Source: an uncultured Pseudomonadales bacterium (lineage in GTDB: Bacteria; Pseudomonadota; Gammaproteobacteria; Pseudomonadales; Cellvibrionaceae). From it: DNA of 64,000 bases. The translations under genes and the position numbers were made by a program. Below are positions 44,472-53,394 of this stretch, piece by piece (the stretch's first letter is position 1; each line of letters opens with the position of its first letter). The DNA lies in contig CANLBN010000008.1 in the NCBI GenBank assembly GCA_947488935.1, positions 62,001-126,000 of the forward strand, in the 5' to 3' direction. Below the pieces are notes generated by a model that was not told where the DNA came from, made no database searches, and worked only from the letters and a program-made list of their open reading frames with translations.

Positions 44472-45116
44472 TTATTTATATCTTGCTCTGAATGTATTAG
44501 ATTTTTTGGGTGCACGCTGCACTAGTTCAATTTCTGCCTGCCAGCTGTATTCGTCTATCTGTGTTAGCTTGTAGCGGTTTTTCTTGTTTGTTTGCTTGGC
44601 ATCAAAATGCCAGATGGTCGCCAATTGTTGGGGTGGATTAGCAAAGCTCGCGATACCTTTTTTATTAGTCAGGCCTGTGCGTTCTTGCCCTTGTACATAG
44701 ATATAGGCAACCATGTCATCGTGGATGTTACAACCTAAGGCGACGACGCCTTGCTTATCGAAAGTAATAGGTGTTTGAGGTGTACCACTGTATAGCTGAA
44801 TTTCAAAGGGTTTGGCCGCTGAAAAGCTATAGACATGATGGCGAGTGTTATCGCTGTTTGGGAATATAACTTGCTGATTTTCTTCAATAATTAATACTTT
44901 GGGCGAGAATTGCTGGGCCAGCTGATCCATTACTGCGAGTTCAGGGCTTTTTAGCGTATCTTGGGGTAGTGCTACAAAGCTGATGACTGCATCGTTCACA
45001 GGCTTTTTGTCCTGATCTACAACGGTAATCGTATATTTAGCGCTAGCGGGCTGTGACAAGCCTGCGATGATTGTAAGCAATAGTAATAATTGACTGAAAT
45101 TCTTCAAAATAAGCAC
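44472..45116 (-). CDS. Periplasmic cupredoxin-like protein
   Basis: A 214-residue secreted protein with a signal peptide (LLLLTIIAGLSQPASA). A small carboxypeptidase-regulatory-like strand region is followed by a cupredoxin core. The probable type 1 copper ligands are His93 or His94 (in TRHHVYSFS), Cys129 and His132 (in LGCNIHDDM) and Met135. Related proteins are often annotated methylamine utilization protein, without evidence for that pathway here. A basic C-terminal tail follows. It heads the four-gene minus-strand operon and abuts the EAL gene. A redox or copper sensor role for the downstream receptor is plausible but inferred. The start is ATG at 45116. Confidence 0.85.
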   Translation of the reverse strand: MLILKNFSQLLLLLTIIAGLSQPASAKYTITVVDQDKKPVNDAVISFVALPQDTLKSPELAVMDQLAQQFSPKVLIIEENQQVIFPNSDNTRHHVYSFSAAKPFEIQLYSGTPQTPITFDKQGVVALGCNIHDDMVAYIYVQGQERTGLTNKKGIASFANPPQQLATIWHFDAKQTNKKNRYKLTQIDEYSWQAEIELVQRAPKKSNTFRARYK

Positions 45117-45232
45117 CTCTCATAAGAGTATAGAAAAGATTGCTTACTTTGCTATGTATTGTAAAAAGGATTTATCTAAAAATAACCTTATCCTCTGCAA
45201 CGGCTGCTACTTTAGTTGGCAAGTGGATAGTT

Positions 45233-47044
45233 TTATCGCTGTTGGAGTAATTGGTGAAGTGTATCCCAATCGATGGCTGTCGAATAAAAATGACCTTGTG
45301 CGTACTGACAACCAAGTTTTTTAAGGTGATCAGCTTGCCTAGTGTTTTCTACTCCTTCTGCAATGACTTCCAGTCCATAGATTTTGGCAATTGATATCAT
45401 GATATCGATCATTTGCATATGCTTAGAGCACTGATTATTAATCTCACTAATAAAGCTTTTATCAATTTTAATATAAGAGCCTGGGAAATTAATAAGTTGT
45501 GCAAATCCGGTATAACCCGTACCAAAGTCATCCAAAGTTAAGTGAAAATTAAGTTCACGTAGCTGGTTAAGCCGGCTAATAATGATGCTTTCGTAGGGTA
45601 CTAACTTAGTCTCTGTTATCTCTAAATGTACATTGCGTGCATCTATCGAGTAGTGCTTTAGCAGTTGTTGTATTTTTTCAATAAATTTTGCATCTAAGAG
45701 TTCAGTCGAGGATATATTAATAGCGTGCCAGATATTTGATAATATCTCTTTGTTTTCATTGATTTTTTTAAATGTTTTTTCTAATACCCACAAGTCAATT
45801 TCTTTGATTTGCCCACTTGACTCCGCTATAGCAATAAATTTTTCCGGCCCAATTTTTTCTAAATAGGCTTCCTTACAGCGTATAAGTGTCTCGACACCGA
45901 CGATTTCGTTGTTGTCTTGCAGGTTATAAATGGGCATGTATTCGAGTTTGAATAGATCGTTTTTAAGTGCGTCATTAATATGGGTCTCGATATCTTTCCT
46001 GCGTTGAAGCTCGTTAATGATACTGTCGTCATAGAGGTAAAAGTTGTTCTTTCCATTCTTTTTAGCTTCATACATTGCAGTATCTGCATTATGTATCAGC
46101 ATTTCTGCACTCATATTGTTTTCTGAGTACATTACGCCGATACTCATATTGATAGATGTATTAAAGCCTTTTAAGTCGAATGGGTCCCTTGCGCTATCAA
46201 TGAGCCGCTGTGCAATATTTTTGGCCGCCTGTATATTTTCGATATCTACAATAGCAATAATAAACTCATCGCCTGCTAACCGAGCAAAATTGACGACCTT
46301 GTTAGGGCCAATCACGAGTTCATTGTGGCGTATTAATGTCAAAATGCGTTGACTAAAGGCTTTGAGCAGTTCATCGCCAGCGATGTGGCCAAGTGAATCA
46401 TTAACTGTTTTAAAGTCATCGATGTCTATATAGAAAAGCGCGATATTTTTCTTATTCTTTCGGTTCTCCTTAACTGTAGAATCTAGCCAGTCATTAAAAT
46501 ATCGGCGGTTAGTAATACCTGTCAGTGAGTCTTCATGAGCATCTTTTTTAAGCATCAATTGCTGTTTATTAACAATGTTTGCGTAAATGGCTGAAAATAG
46601 AATAGAAAAATAAAGCCCGATAGCAAAGCGTAAAACAACATCTATAGTCGTTGATTGCGTTGCTGCAGCTAAGCATAGCGTTGTTAAAGTAAGAGAAATT
46701 GCGAGTGCTTTTTTATAGGTAGAGAAATAAAATAAACAGCCAATAAAAGGGAATAAAAAAACGAGCCCGCGATAGTGGTAATAATAGCTGGTTATGAGTA
46801 AATCGAGGCAGATCAAAAAAGCAAAAATCGCTAAATGAGTGTCAATCGGTTTTTTTGCAATATGACGAATCAGAGAGTGCCCTGCGACTAAAGAGCCACT
46901 GAGTAAACAAACCGCGATGCTAAATGTTTCGTTGAATAGATGATGTAAACCATAACTGAGCGTTACTGCAATAGCAGCAATATGCAGAGCTACGATAATA
47001 GCGGGGTTGATCAACTTAAAATTATGGGGAGTCGTTTCTACCAA
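45233..47044 (-). CDS. Membrane GGDEF-EAL protein with six-helix sensor
   Basis: A 603-residue c-di-GMP protein. The first 165 residues form about six helices (a MASE-like integral sensor of unknown class). The GGDEF domain has DSLTGITNRRYFNDWL, IDIDDFKTVNDSLGHIAGDE and the loop AGDEF near residue 255; AGDEF is sometimes active. No RxxD inhibition site was found. The EAL domain reads ETLIRC at about residue 383 in place of EAL, keeping the catalytic Glu, with LEITETKL, LDDFGTGYTG and IKIDKSFI intact. Both activities are therefore possible. It lies 116 bp upstream of the cupredoxin operon in the same direction and could share its regulation. It is divergent from nnr. Confidence 0.92.
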   Translation of the reverse strand: MVETTPHNFKLINPAIIVALHIAAIAVTLSYGLHHLFNETFSIAVCLLSGSLVAGHSLIRHIAKKPIDTHLAIFAFLICLDLLITSYYYHYRGLVFLFPFIGCLFYFSTYKKALAISLTLTTLCLAAATQSTTIDVVLRFAIGLYFSILFSAIYANIVNKQQLMLKKDAHEDSLTGITNRRYFNDWLDSTVKENRKNKKNIALFYIDIDDFKTVNDSLGHIAGDELLKAFSQRILTLIRHNELVIGPNKVVNFARLAGDEFIIAIVDIENIQAAKNIAQRLIDSARDPFDLKGFNTSINMSIGVMYSENNMSAEMLIHNADTAMYEAKKNGKNNFYLYDDSIINELQRRKDIETHINDALKNDLFKLEYMPIYNLQDNNEIVGVETLIRCKEAYLEKIGPEKFIAIAESSGQIKEIDLWVLEKTFKKINENKEILSNIWHAINISSTELLDAKFIEKIQQLLKHYSIDARNVHLEITETKLVPYESIIISRLNQLRELNFHLTLDDFGTGYTGFAQLINFPGSYIKIDKSFISEINNQCSKHMQMIDIMISIAKIYGLEVIAEGVENTRQADHLKKLGCQYAQGHFYSTAIDWDTLHQLLQQR

Positions 47045-47181
47045 TTTATATATTCCATGGCTAGCTATATTTAAGGAGGCCCTAATTTACTCACCCTTCT
47101 TAAGATCATAACTGCTCTTCAGGCTGGTTTATTTAGCATGTTAATTTATAATAGCTTAATTTTCGCAGTTAGAGATGTTTT

Positions 47182-48762
47182 ATGAGTCAGTCGAATATTT
47201 GCCCATATGCTTTATATACGGCTGATGATACACGGTGCCTAGAGAAAACCATACTGGCACAAAGCCCGATGTCTGGTCTCGACCTTATGCATCGCGCCGC
47301 TAATTGCGCACTCAAAGCCTTGAGTGAATATTGGCCTAATGTAAAAAGATTGCATATCTTTTGTGGTGGCGGCAATAATGGTGGCGATGGCTACACTATG
47401 GCTGCACTTGCAGCTAAACGTGGCCTAGAAGTCACGGCTTGGCAGTTAAGTGCAAACAATACTAAAGAGCCGTATCAGTATGCCTTGCAAGAAGGTGTTG
47501 ATATACAGCCTTTTTCTGAGCAGGCTTGGTATTTGATGCAAGGGCAAGATGAAGAAATAGAGCAGCCGACGGTTATTGTCGATGCACTGCTTGGCATTGG
47601 TAGCCGTGGCGCTTTAAAAGAGCCTATCAAACACGCTGTTAATCTTATTAATAGCGCAAAATATCCTGTATTTTCTATTGATATACCAACCGGTATTAAC
47701 ACTGACACTGGCTCCTTGCTTGATTTGTCTGGGGCTCAAGACAAGCACGCTGTAAAAGCTGATGCAACGATTAGCTTTATTGTTCGTAAGATAGGAGCAT
47801 TTGTTGGTGATGGCCGTAAACACGCGGGGACATTATTTTTTAGTGATTTGGGTGTAGGACAGATAGAGCAGCATAGTATTAATACGTCTGTCAGGCCCGC
47901 CGCTCAGATTCTCGATCACAAGAGCTTTTTAGCACTATTGCCTAAGAGAGCACTCGATGCGCATAAGGGCAGCTCTGGGCATGTTTTAGTTATTGGTGGC
48001 AATATAGGCTTTGGTGGTGCTCCTTTAATGGCCGCACAAATGGCAGCCCGTACGGGGGCTGGTTTGGTTGGGGTTGCGACTCGGAGTGCAAATGTCTCTG
48101 CAGTTATTGCTCGCCAGCCAGAACTTATGGCCGTTGGTATTGAGTCAGGACAGATGTTACTGCCATTACTCGAAAAGCCAACGGTATTGGTTGTGGGCCC
48201 GGGCCTCGGGCAGGCTGCTTGGTCTGAGCAGCTGCTATACCATACGCTTAACGAACTCGATCAGGGTAAAAAGTTAGTCATTGATGCCGATGGGCTCAAC
48301 CTATTGGCATCGGGCAAACTTTGTCTACCTGCCTCGCAATCGACAGAGAAAACTCAATGGGTACTAACACCACACCCAGGCGAGGCTGCGCGCTTATTAG
48401 GTACCAGTATTGTTGCTGTTCAAGCCGATAGAATTGCTGCTATCAATGCTTTACATAATAAATATGGCGGTACTATTGTGCTCAAAGGTGCAGGTACGTT
48501 AGTGCTCACTAGTGATAAGCGACTCTTTGTTTGTGACGCCGGTAATGCGGGTATGGCAACGGGTGGTATGGGCGATGTACTTAGTGGCCTGATAGGTAGT
48601 TTAATCGCCCAGGGGCTCAGTACTTCTGATGCGGCCTGTCTTGGTGTGGTATTGCATGCAATGGCTGGGGATCTCGCTGTAGCGGAATCTGGTATGAGAG
48701 GCTTATTGGCGACAGACCTGATACCCTATATTCGTATGCTACTCAATGACGTACAGGCTTAA
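47182..48762 (+). CDS. nnr: Bifunctional NAD(P)H-hydrate epimerase / dehydratase
   Basis: Nnr repairs damaged NAD(P)H hydrates. The N-terminal epimerase domain (to about residue 215) has FCGGGNNGGDGYTMAALA and VDALLGIGSRG. The C-terminal ADP-dependent dehydratase domain has LVIGGNIGFGGAPLMAAQMA, VLVVGPGLGQ, WVLTPHPGEAARLLG, IVLKGAGTLV and DAGNAGMATGGMGDVLSG. The 526-residue length is normal for the fused enzyme (E. coli 515). ATG at 47182. It is the first gene of nnr-tsaE-amiB, with gaps of three and five bases, a widely conserved gammaproteobacterial order ahead of mutL. Confidence 0.96.
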   Translation: MSQSNICPYALYTADDTRCLEKTILAQSPMSGLDLMHRAANCALKALSEYWPNVKRLHIFCGGGNNGGDGYTMAALAAKRGLEVTAWQLSANNTKEPYQYALQEGVDIQPFSEQAWYLMQGQDEEIEQPTVIVDALLGIGSRGALKEPIKHAVNLINSAKYPVFSIDIPTGINTDTGSLLDLSGAQDKHAVKADATISFIVRKIGAFVGDGRKHAGTLFFSDLGVGQIEQHSINTSVRPAAQILDHKSFLALLPKRALDAHKGSSGHVLVIGGNIGFGGAPLMAAQMAARTGAGLVGVATRSANVSAVIARQPELMAVGIESGQMLLPLLEKPTVLVVGPGLGQAAWSEQLLYHTLNELDQGKKLVIDADGLNLLASGKLCLPASQSTEKTQWVLTPHPGEAARLLGTSIVAVQADRIAAINALHNKYGGTIVLKGAGTLVLTSDKRLFVCDAGNAGMATGGMGDVLSGLIGSLIAQGLSTSDAACLGVVLHAMAGDLAVAESGMRGLLATDLIPYIRMLLNDVQA

Positions 48763-48765
48763 CCG

Positions 48766-49245
48766 ATGTTTAAAAAAAAGTGTTTGTATCTTGAGGATGA
48801 GCAGCAAACCGTTGCTATAGGTGGCCAGATTGGTGCGCAATTAGGCTGTGGGTTGACGATTTTTTTGGAAGGGCAGCTAGGAGCCGGTAAAACAACACTA
48901 ACACGTGGTATATTGCAGGCATTTGGTCATTCAGGCTCTGTTAAGAGTCCTACCTATACGCTTGTTGAGCCTTATGAGCACTTTGAGAGGCCGGTTTATC
49001 ATTTTGACCTTTATCGGTTAGGGCACCCTGAGGAGCTAGAGTACATGGGAATACGAGAATACTTTGACGAGGATTCTATATGTTTGGTTGAATGGCCCGA
49101 ACGAGGATTGGAGTATCTCCCCGAACCCGATGTTATTTTAGAATTAATACCTAAAAAATCTGACACAGGAGAAGTGGGTCGCCAACTGACAATAACAACA
49201 ATCAGTGAAAAAGGTGATAGCGTTTTAACGCATTGGAATGATTAA
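48766..49245 (+). CDS. tsaE: tRNA threonylcarbamoyladenosine biosynthesis ATPase TsaE
   Basis: TsaE is the ATPase that recycles the TsaBD complex during t6A synthesis on ANN-decoding tRNAs. The 159-residue product has the P-loop LEGQLGAGKTTLTRGILQ, the switch segment VKSPTYTLVEPYE and VYHFDLYRLGHPEELEYMG, then VEWPERG. The length is normal, with a short C-terminal tail. ATG at 48766, three bases after nnr; amiB begins five bases after its stop. All three are cotranscribed. Confidence 0.97.
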   Translation: MFKKKCLYLEDEQQTVAIGGQIGAQLGCGLTIFLEGQLGAGKTTLTRGILQAFGHSGSVKSPTYTLVEPYEHFERPVYHFDLYRLGHPEELEYMGIREYFDEDSICLVEWPERGLEYLPEPDVILELIPKKSDTGEVGRQLTITTISEKGDSVLTHWND

Positions 49246-49250
49246 TTGAA

Positions 49251-50894
49251 ATGATGAGAAATATAAGTGTGTCTATAGTAGCGTTGTGGAGTTATGGGGT
49301 AATTAAATCCCGTGTTTCAACCCGCTATTTTGCCAGTGCTGTTTTGTTACTGGGGGCACTGCTTTCTTCATCACTTACCTTAGCTGCCACTTCTGTCGAT
49401 GGGGTGCGGGTATGGCGAGCTCCTGATCATACACGTGTTGTTTTTGATCTTAGCAATGGAGTCTCTCATAAAATATTTTCTCTGAAGGCCCCTGCTCGAC
49501 TAGTTATTGATATTGAAAATACAAAAAATAATGCGGCTTTGGCATCGGTTGACCTCTCTAAAACCCCTATCAAGCGTATACGTAGTGCAACACGTGACAA
49601 AAGCCATTTGCGCTTTGTATTTGACTTAAAAGACGATATTAGCCCACGCAGTTTTGTACTTAAAAAGCATGCAGGCAAGCCTAATCGCTTAGTGGTTGAT
49701 TTGTATGATAAAAATACAGTTACTAAAAAGACAATTGAGCAGGTCGCTGCGGCAGCGTCGGTATCAAGTAGGCGCGATATATTAGTGGTCGTTGATGCAG
49801 GCCATGGTGGTGAAGACCCTGGCGCTATAGGCCCTCGCAGGGTTAAAGAAAAAACAGTTGTGCTCGATATTGCCAAGCGCCTCGCTAAAAAAATCAACGC
49901 CACTCAGGGCTATAAAGCTAAGCTGACTCGTACCAATGACTACTACATTCCACTAAAAAAACGCCGTGATTTTGCGCGTAAACACCGCGCTGATTTATTT
50001 GTTTCTATCCATGCAGATGCCTTTAAAACTCCGCATGCTAAAGGTGCTTCGGTATTTGCACTGTCGCGCCGAGGAGCAACGTCTGAGACAGCACGGTTTT
50101 TGGCGCGTAGAGAAAATAATGCAGATTTAATAGGTGGTGTTGGCGATGTTAGCCTAAAAGATAAGGATAAAGTTTTAAAAGGTGTATTAGTTGACTTATC
50201 CATGAGTGCTACGCTGAGCTCGAGCCTCGATGCGGGTAAGCATATTCTTAATAAAATGGGTGGTATCGCTCATTTACATAAAAAGACCGTGGAACAGGCG
50301 GGCTTTTTAGTGCTTAAATCGCCTGATGTTCCTTCAATTCTTGTTGAAACCGGGTTTATTTCTAACCCTGGCGAGGCTAAGAAGTTATCTTCTGCAAATT
50401 ATCGTCAAAAGATGTCCAACTCAATTTATACGGGAATACGCGAGTTTTTTGAGAAAAACCCACCGGGCGGGACTTATCTGGCATGGAAGCAAAATGGTGG
50501 TAAGCCGACAGTCGCTAATGCTCGTGTTAATACCAGTGCTCATAACAACAGGCGTATCTACAAAGTGTCTCGTGGTGATACTTTATCGGGTATTTCGGCT
50601 CGCTTTGGGCTTTCTGTCAATGCGCTTAAACAGATCAATCGGTTAAAAAGTAATTCGATTAGTATTGGCCAAAAACTCATTGTTAGCGAGGTTGTGTCGA
50701 GTAATGTGCTGGCTGCTACAGACAAGGCTGCTAGGCCGTCTAGGCGTATTCATAGAGTCTCCGGTGGTGAAACGCTCTCGGGCATTGCACTGCGCTATCA
50801 AAGTACGGTGGCTGCTATTCGCAGGCAAAATAAATTGAGCGGTAATTCAATACGTATTGGTCAGCGTTTAGTGATCCCAAGCATTGATGGTTGA
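49251..50894 (+). CDS. amiB: N-acetylmuramoyl-L-alanine amidase with AMIN and two LysM domains
   Basis: A periplasmic amidase that cuts peptide stems from septal peptidoglycan during daughter-cell separation. The 547-residue product has an N-terminal signal (YFASAVLLLGALLSSSLTLA), an AMIN domain (residues about 50-150) and the zinc amidase_3 domain with VVVDAGHGGEDPGA, FVSIHADAF and ILVETGFISN (His, His and Glu ligands). Two C-terminal LysM modules (YKVSRGDTLSGISARF and HRVSGGETLSGIALRY) bind glycan. Length and the double LysM fit AmiB rather than AmiA. ATG 49251 and the adjacent ATG 49254 are both usable. In most relatives mutL follows directly; here two other genes intervene. Confidence 0.95.
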   Translation: MMRNISVSIVALWSYGVIKSRVSTRYFASAVLLLGALLSSSLTLAATSVDGVRVWRAPDHTRVVFDLSNGVSHKIFSLKAPARLVIDIENTKNNAALASVDLSKTPIKRIRSATRDKSHLRFVFDLKDDISPRSFVLKKHAGKPNRLVVDLYDKNTVTKKTIEQVAAAASVSSRRDILVVVDAGHGGEDPGAIGPRRVKEKTVVLDIAKRLAKKINATQGYKAKLTRTNDYYIPLKKRRDFARKHRADLFVSIHADAFKTPHAKGASVFALSRRGATSETARFLARRENNADLIGGVGDVSLKDKDKVLKGVLVDLSMSATLSSSLDAGKHILNKMGGIAHLHKKTVEQAGFLVLKSPDVPSILVETGFISNPGEAKKLSSANYRQKMSNSIYTGIREFFEKNPPGGTYLAWKQNGGKPTVANARVNTSAHNNRRIYKVSRGDTLSGISARFGLSVNALKQINRLKSNSISIGQKLIVSEVVSSNVLAATDKAARPSRRIHRVSGGETLSGIALRYQSTVAAIRRQNKLSGNSIRIGQRLVIPSIDG

Positions 50895-50998
50895 ATCCTT
50901 TACTGATCTATCCTTATTTTATAGGGTTTTTCACTTTTCAATAGATTTTTCTCCTTTCCTACCCTTATAACAAAAAGCATCTATACTCATAGTAATTA

Positions 50999-51014
50999 GT
51001 GACAAATGTGTCAC
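50999..51014. promoter_or_regulatory. Palindrome before the HDOD gene
   Basis: GTGACA-AATG-TGTCAC, a perfect six-base inverted repeat, 55 bp before the ATG at 51070. It does not fit the CRP consensus TGTGA-N6-TCACA. It may be an operator for an unidentified regulator. Confidence 0.3.
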
Positions 51015-51069
51015 GTTATGTCCATTTTAAAATGGCGATAAAATACAAGTTTTACTGAAGAGTTAGCCA

Positions 51070-52380
51070 ATGCTTAAACGTTTAATGAACAAGCTATCCG
51101 ATGATAGTAATCATCGTACGACAAAATCCTCTGCGTCTGTCGACCTAAAAAGAATGGCTCCGCTATCTGAATTTACTCCCTTTGTGGATTTACGGCAGGA
51201 TGCTCAAATTCTAATGCTTAATTTTTCAGAAACGGTCGTTCTCAAAAAAGGCGCTTTATTATTTAATGAAGGTGACGAAGATAATCGAGATTACTTTTTG
51301 ATAGCCGGAAAAATTTCGGTGCTCAATAGCGATGGACGTGAAAAGACGCTCGAAGGTGACTCGCCAGAGGCTAGTCGCCCTTTGAGTTTTTTGAGACCAA
51401 GGCAATTTACTGCAAAAGTTGCATCTGCTACGGCGACATTTTATCAATTACCCCATCATGTGGTAACGCTTGCCGAAGAGCGAACGAGAAAAACGAATAA
51501 TGTGAATAGAGATTTTTCTGTAGAAGAAGACTTCTTCCAAAAAACACTGTTGCAACGCATCGAAAAAGAGGTGAGTAGCGGTAAGTTATCGCTAGTCTCT
51601 CTCCCTGAGGTTGCCATGAAAGTTAAAAATATTTGCAGCCAGCCCGATACAAGCCTTGACGATATTGCAGACACTGTTGTGCGAGATGGCTCGATGAGTA
51701 TAAAACTTGTACAGGCGGCTAACAGCCCGCTGTATCGCGGTGCAACAGAAATAAAAACAGTCAATGATGCTGTCTGTCGTTTGGGTAAAGAGCTTATTCA
51801 AAAGCTGGTGTTTTATTTTGCAACAAAAGAGCTGTTTAAAGCGCCAAGTAGGGTGTTAGATGAAGTCTTTAGGCAAGCCTGGGATAACTCCGTTAAGCGT
51901 GCAATCATGGCGCAAACAGTCGCTAGACGGTCGGGGTTTGATGCTGATATCGCATTCTTGTGTGGCCTGTTTTTTCGTATTGGAGATTTGTTAATACTAC
52001 AATATGTGTCTAAAAATAAAGAAAATGTTAATGAGCATAATAAGCTTAAAGATATTTCTGAAAAAGACTCGGCGGCCAATAGTAAATTAGTGATTGCTGA
52101 GTGGGATTTGCCCCAAGAAGTCATCGATGTTTTATCTCATGGTGGTGATTGGATGTATGACTCCAATGAGAAAAACGACGCCAGTAATGGCCAGCCAGAT
52201 TATAGTGATTTAATGGTAGTGTCGAATGTATTGTTGAGGGTCATGGATGGAGATTCTGAAAACCTTCCTGCTCTAGATACTATCCCGGCTGCTAAAAAAA
52301 TCATTAATGACAGGTTTAAAGCCGATACCAGTGTTATTGTAGAATACCGTAAAGCACATAAAGCCTTTGGTATTATGTAA
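51070..52380 (+). CDS. Cyclic-nucleotide-binding-like / HDOD signalling protein
   Basis: A 436-residue cytosolic protein. Residues about 40-145 resemble a cyclic-nucleotide-binding beta barrel (LKKGALLFNEGDEDNRDYFLIAGK is split here: LKKGALLFNEGDE, then DYFLIAGKISVL). Residues about 170-375 form an HDOD domain with LPEVAMKVKNICSQPDTSLDD, SIKLVQAANSPLYRG and ELIQKLVFYFATKELFKA. HDOD proteins act in signalling but lack the HD metal site, and no enzymatic output can be named. The ATG at 51070 follows a modest AAGAG. It lies between amiB and mutL on the same strand, an uncommon place. Nucleotide binding is inferred only from the fold. Confidence 0.85.
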   Translation: MLKRLMNKLSDDSNHRTTKSSASVDLKRMAPLSEFTPFVDLRQDAQILMLNFSETVVLKKGALLFNEGDEDNRDYFLIAGKISVLNSDGREKTLEGDSPEASRPLSFLRPRQFTAKVASATATFYQLPHHVVTLAEERTRKTNNVNRDFSVEEDFFQKTLLQRIEKEVSSGKLSLVSLPEVAMKVKNICSQPDTSLDDIADTVVRDGSMSIKLVQAANSPLYRGATEIKTVNDAVCRLGKELIQKLVFYFATKELFKAPSRVLDEVFRQAWDNSVKRAIMAQTVARRSGFDADIAFLCGLFFRIGDLLILQYVSKNKENVNEHNKLKDISEKDSAANSKLVIAEWDLPQEVIDVLSHGGDWMYDSNEKNDASNGQPDYSDLMVVSNVLLRVMDGDSENLPALDTIPAAKKIINDRFKADTSVIVEYRKAHKAFGIM

Positions 52381-52418
52381 TTTTATATCTGCTTGGTGCT
52401 TATTTATCGTAGATTCTA

Positions 52419-53324
52419 CTACCTATAAATCTTATAGGCTGCTTTAACAACCTCTCCGTGACGCTTAGCAAGGGCTTTGCGGTTGTCGTCGTAGCCTCCT
52501 CCAATAACCGTGGCAACCGGGATACTATTTTCTTTGCAAATAGTGAGGACACTTTCTTCTCGCTCTCGAATACCCTTATTTGAAATGGAGAGTAGTCCTA
52601 AGGGATCTTCTGCAAATATATCAACGCCTGCGTCATAGAGTATTAAGTCAGGTTTTTGCTGACTAATGAGCGTGGCCAATGTCGCGGTTACTGTCTCTAA
52701 ATATTCTCCTTCGCTAATGTCTGGCGATAATTCTATATCTAAATCACTTTGTGCCTTGCGGGCTGGAAAATTTTTTTCACAGTGAATCGAGCAGGTGAAT
52801 ATACGTGGTTCCTTAGCGAGTATGGTAGCTGTGCCATCGCCTTGATGGACATCACAATCAAAGATAAGCACTTTTTTTGCTTTGCCTTGTTTAAGCAGTG
52901 CTGTAGCGGTAATGGCCAAGTCGTTTAGAATACAAAAGCCAGAAGCAAAATCGAAATGGGCATGATGGGTGCCGCCTGCAAGGTGACAAGCAATACCATG
53001 CTGCAGTGCAAGTTGTGCTGTAAGGAAGGTACCGTTGGGTGATATCAAACTCCTTCTGACTAGATCATTACTCCAGGGTAGGCCCATTCGCCGTTGTTCT
53101 TTTGTGCTCTGCTGATTATTGATAAAGCGATGAATATAGTGACGACAGTGTGCGGTTTCTAGTAAGTCCTGCCGTGCTTTGCCGGGGCGAAATACATTAT
53201 GGCGATGCAAAAAGCCCTTATCCTTACAGTACTGAGAGAGCAAATCAAATTTGTCCATGGGAAAGCGATGTTTGCCTGGGAAGGGGTAGCTGTAAAAAGG
53301 ATGTGTTACTAAAGGGATTGTCAT
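52419..53324 (-). CDS. Histone-deacetylase-family zinc deacetylase
   Basis: A 301-residue member of the HDAC/AcuC/APAH superfamily. It has GGTHHAHFDFASGFCILNDLA with the tandem His pair, and the zinc site FDCDVHQGDGTA plus the Asp of YDAGVDIFAEDPLG. The C-terminal GGGYDDN is typical. Bacterial members deacetylate polyamines, acetoin-related or protein acetyl groups; the substrate cannot be told here. The start ATG is at 53324, divergent from mutL with a 70-bp gap. It faces the HDOD gene tail to tail. Its position between amiB and mutL breaks the usual order. Confidence 0.92.
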   Translation of the reverse strand: MTIPLVTHPFYSYPFPGKHRFPMDKFDLLSQYCKDKGFLHRHNVFRPGKARQDLLETAHCRHYIHRFINNQQSTKEQRRMGLPWSNDLVRRSLISPNGTFLTAQLALQHGIACHLAGGTHHAHFDFASGFCILNDLAITATALLKQGKAKKVLIFDCDVHQGDGTATILAKEPRIFTCSIHCEKNFPARKAQSDLDIELSPDISEGEYLETVTATLATLISQQKPDLILYDAGVDIFAEDPLGLLSISNKGIREREESVLTICKENSIPVATVIGGGYDDNRKALAKRHGEVVKAAYKIYR

Positions 53325-53394
53325 TGGATACCATAGAATATGCAGGTTGTTTAGTTCATAATTCCCTTTTAATTTTACGCAGAAAATACATCAT

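Noticed and set aside
44472..45116. Methylamine utilization gene
   Set aside because: The name is an annotation habit for this cupredoxin family; no methylamine dehydrogenase genes are nearby.
50999..51014. CRP/Vfr site before the HDOD gene
   Set aside because: The arms GTGACA/TGTCAC with a four-base centre do not match TGTGA-N6-TCACA.
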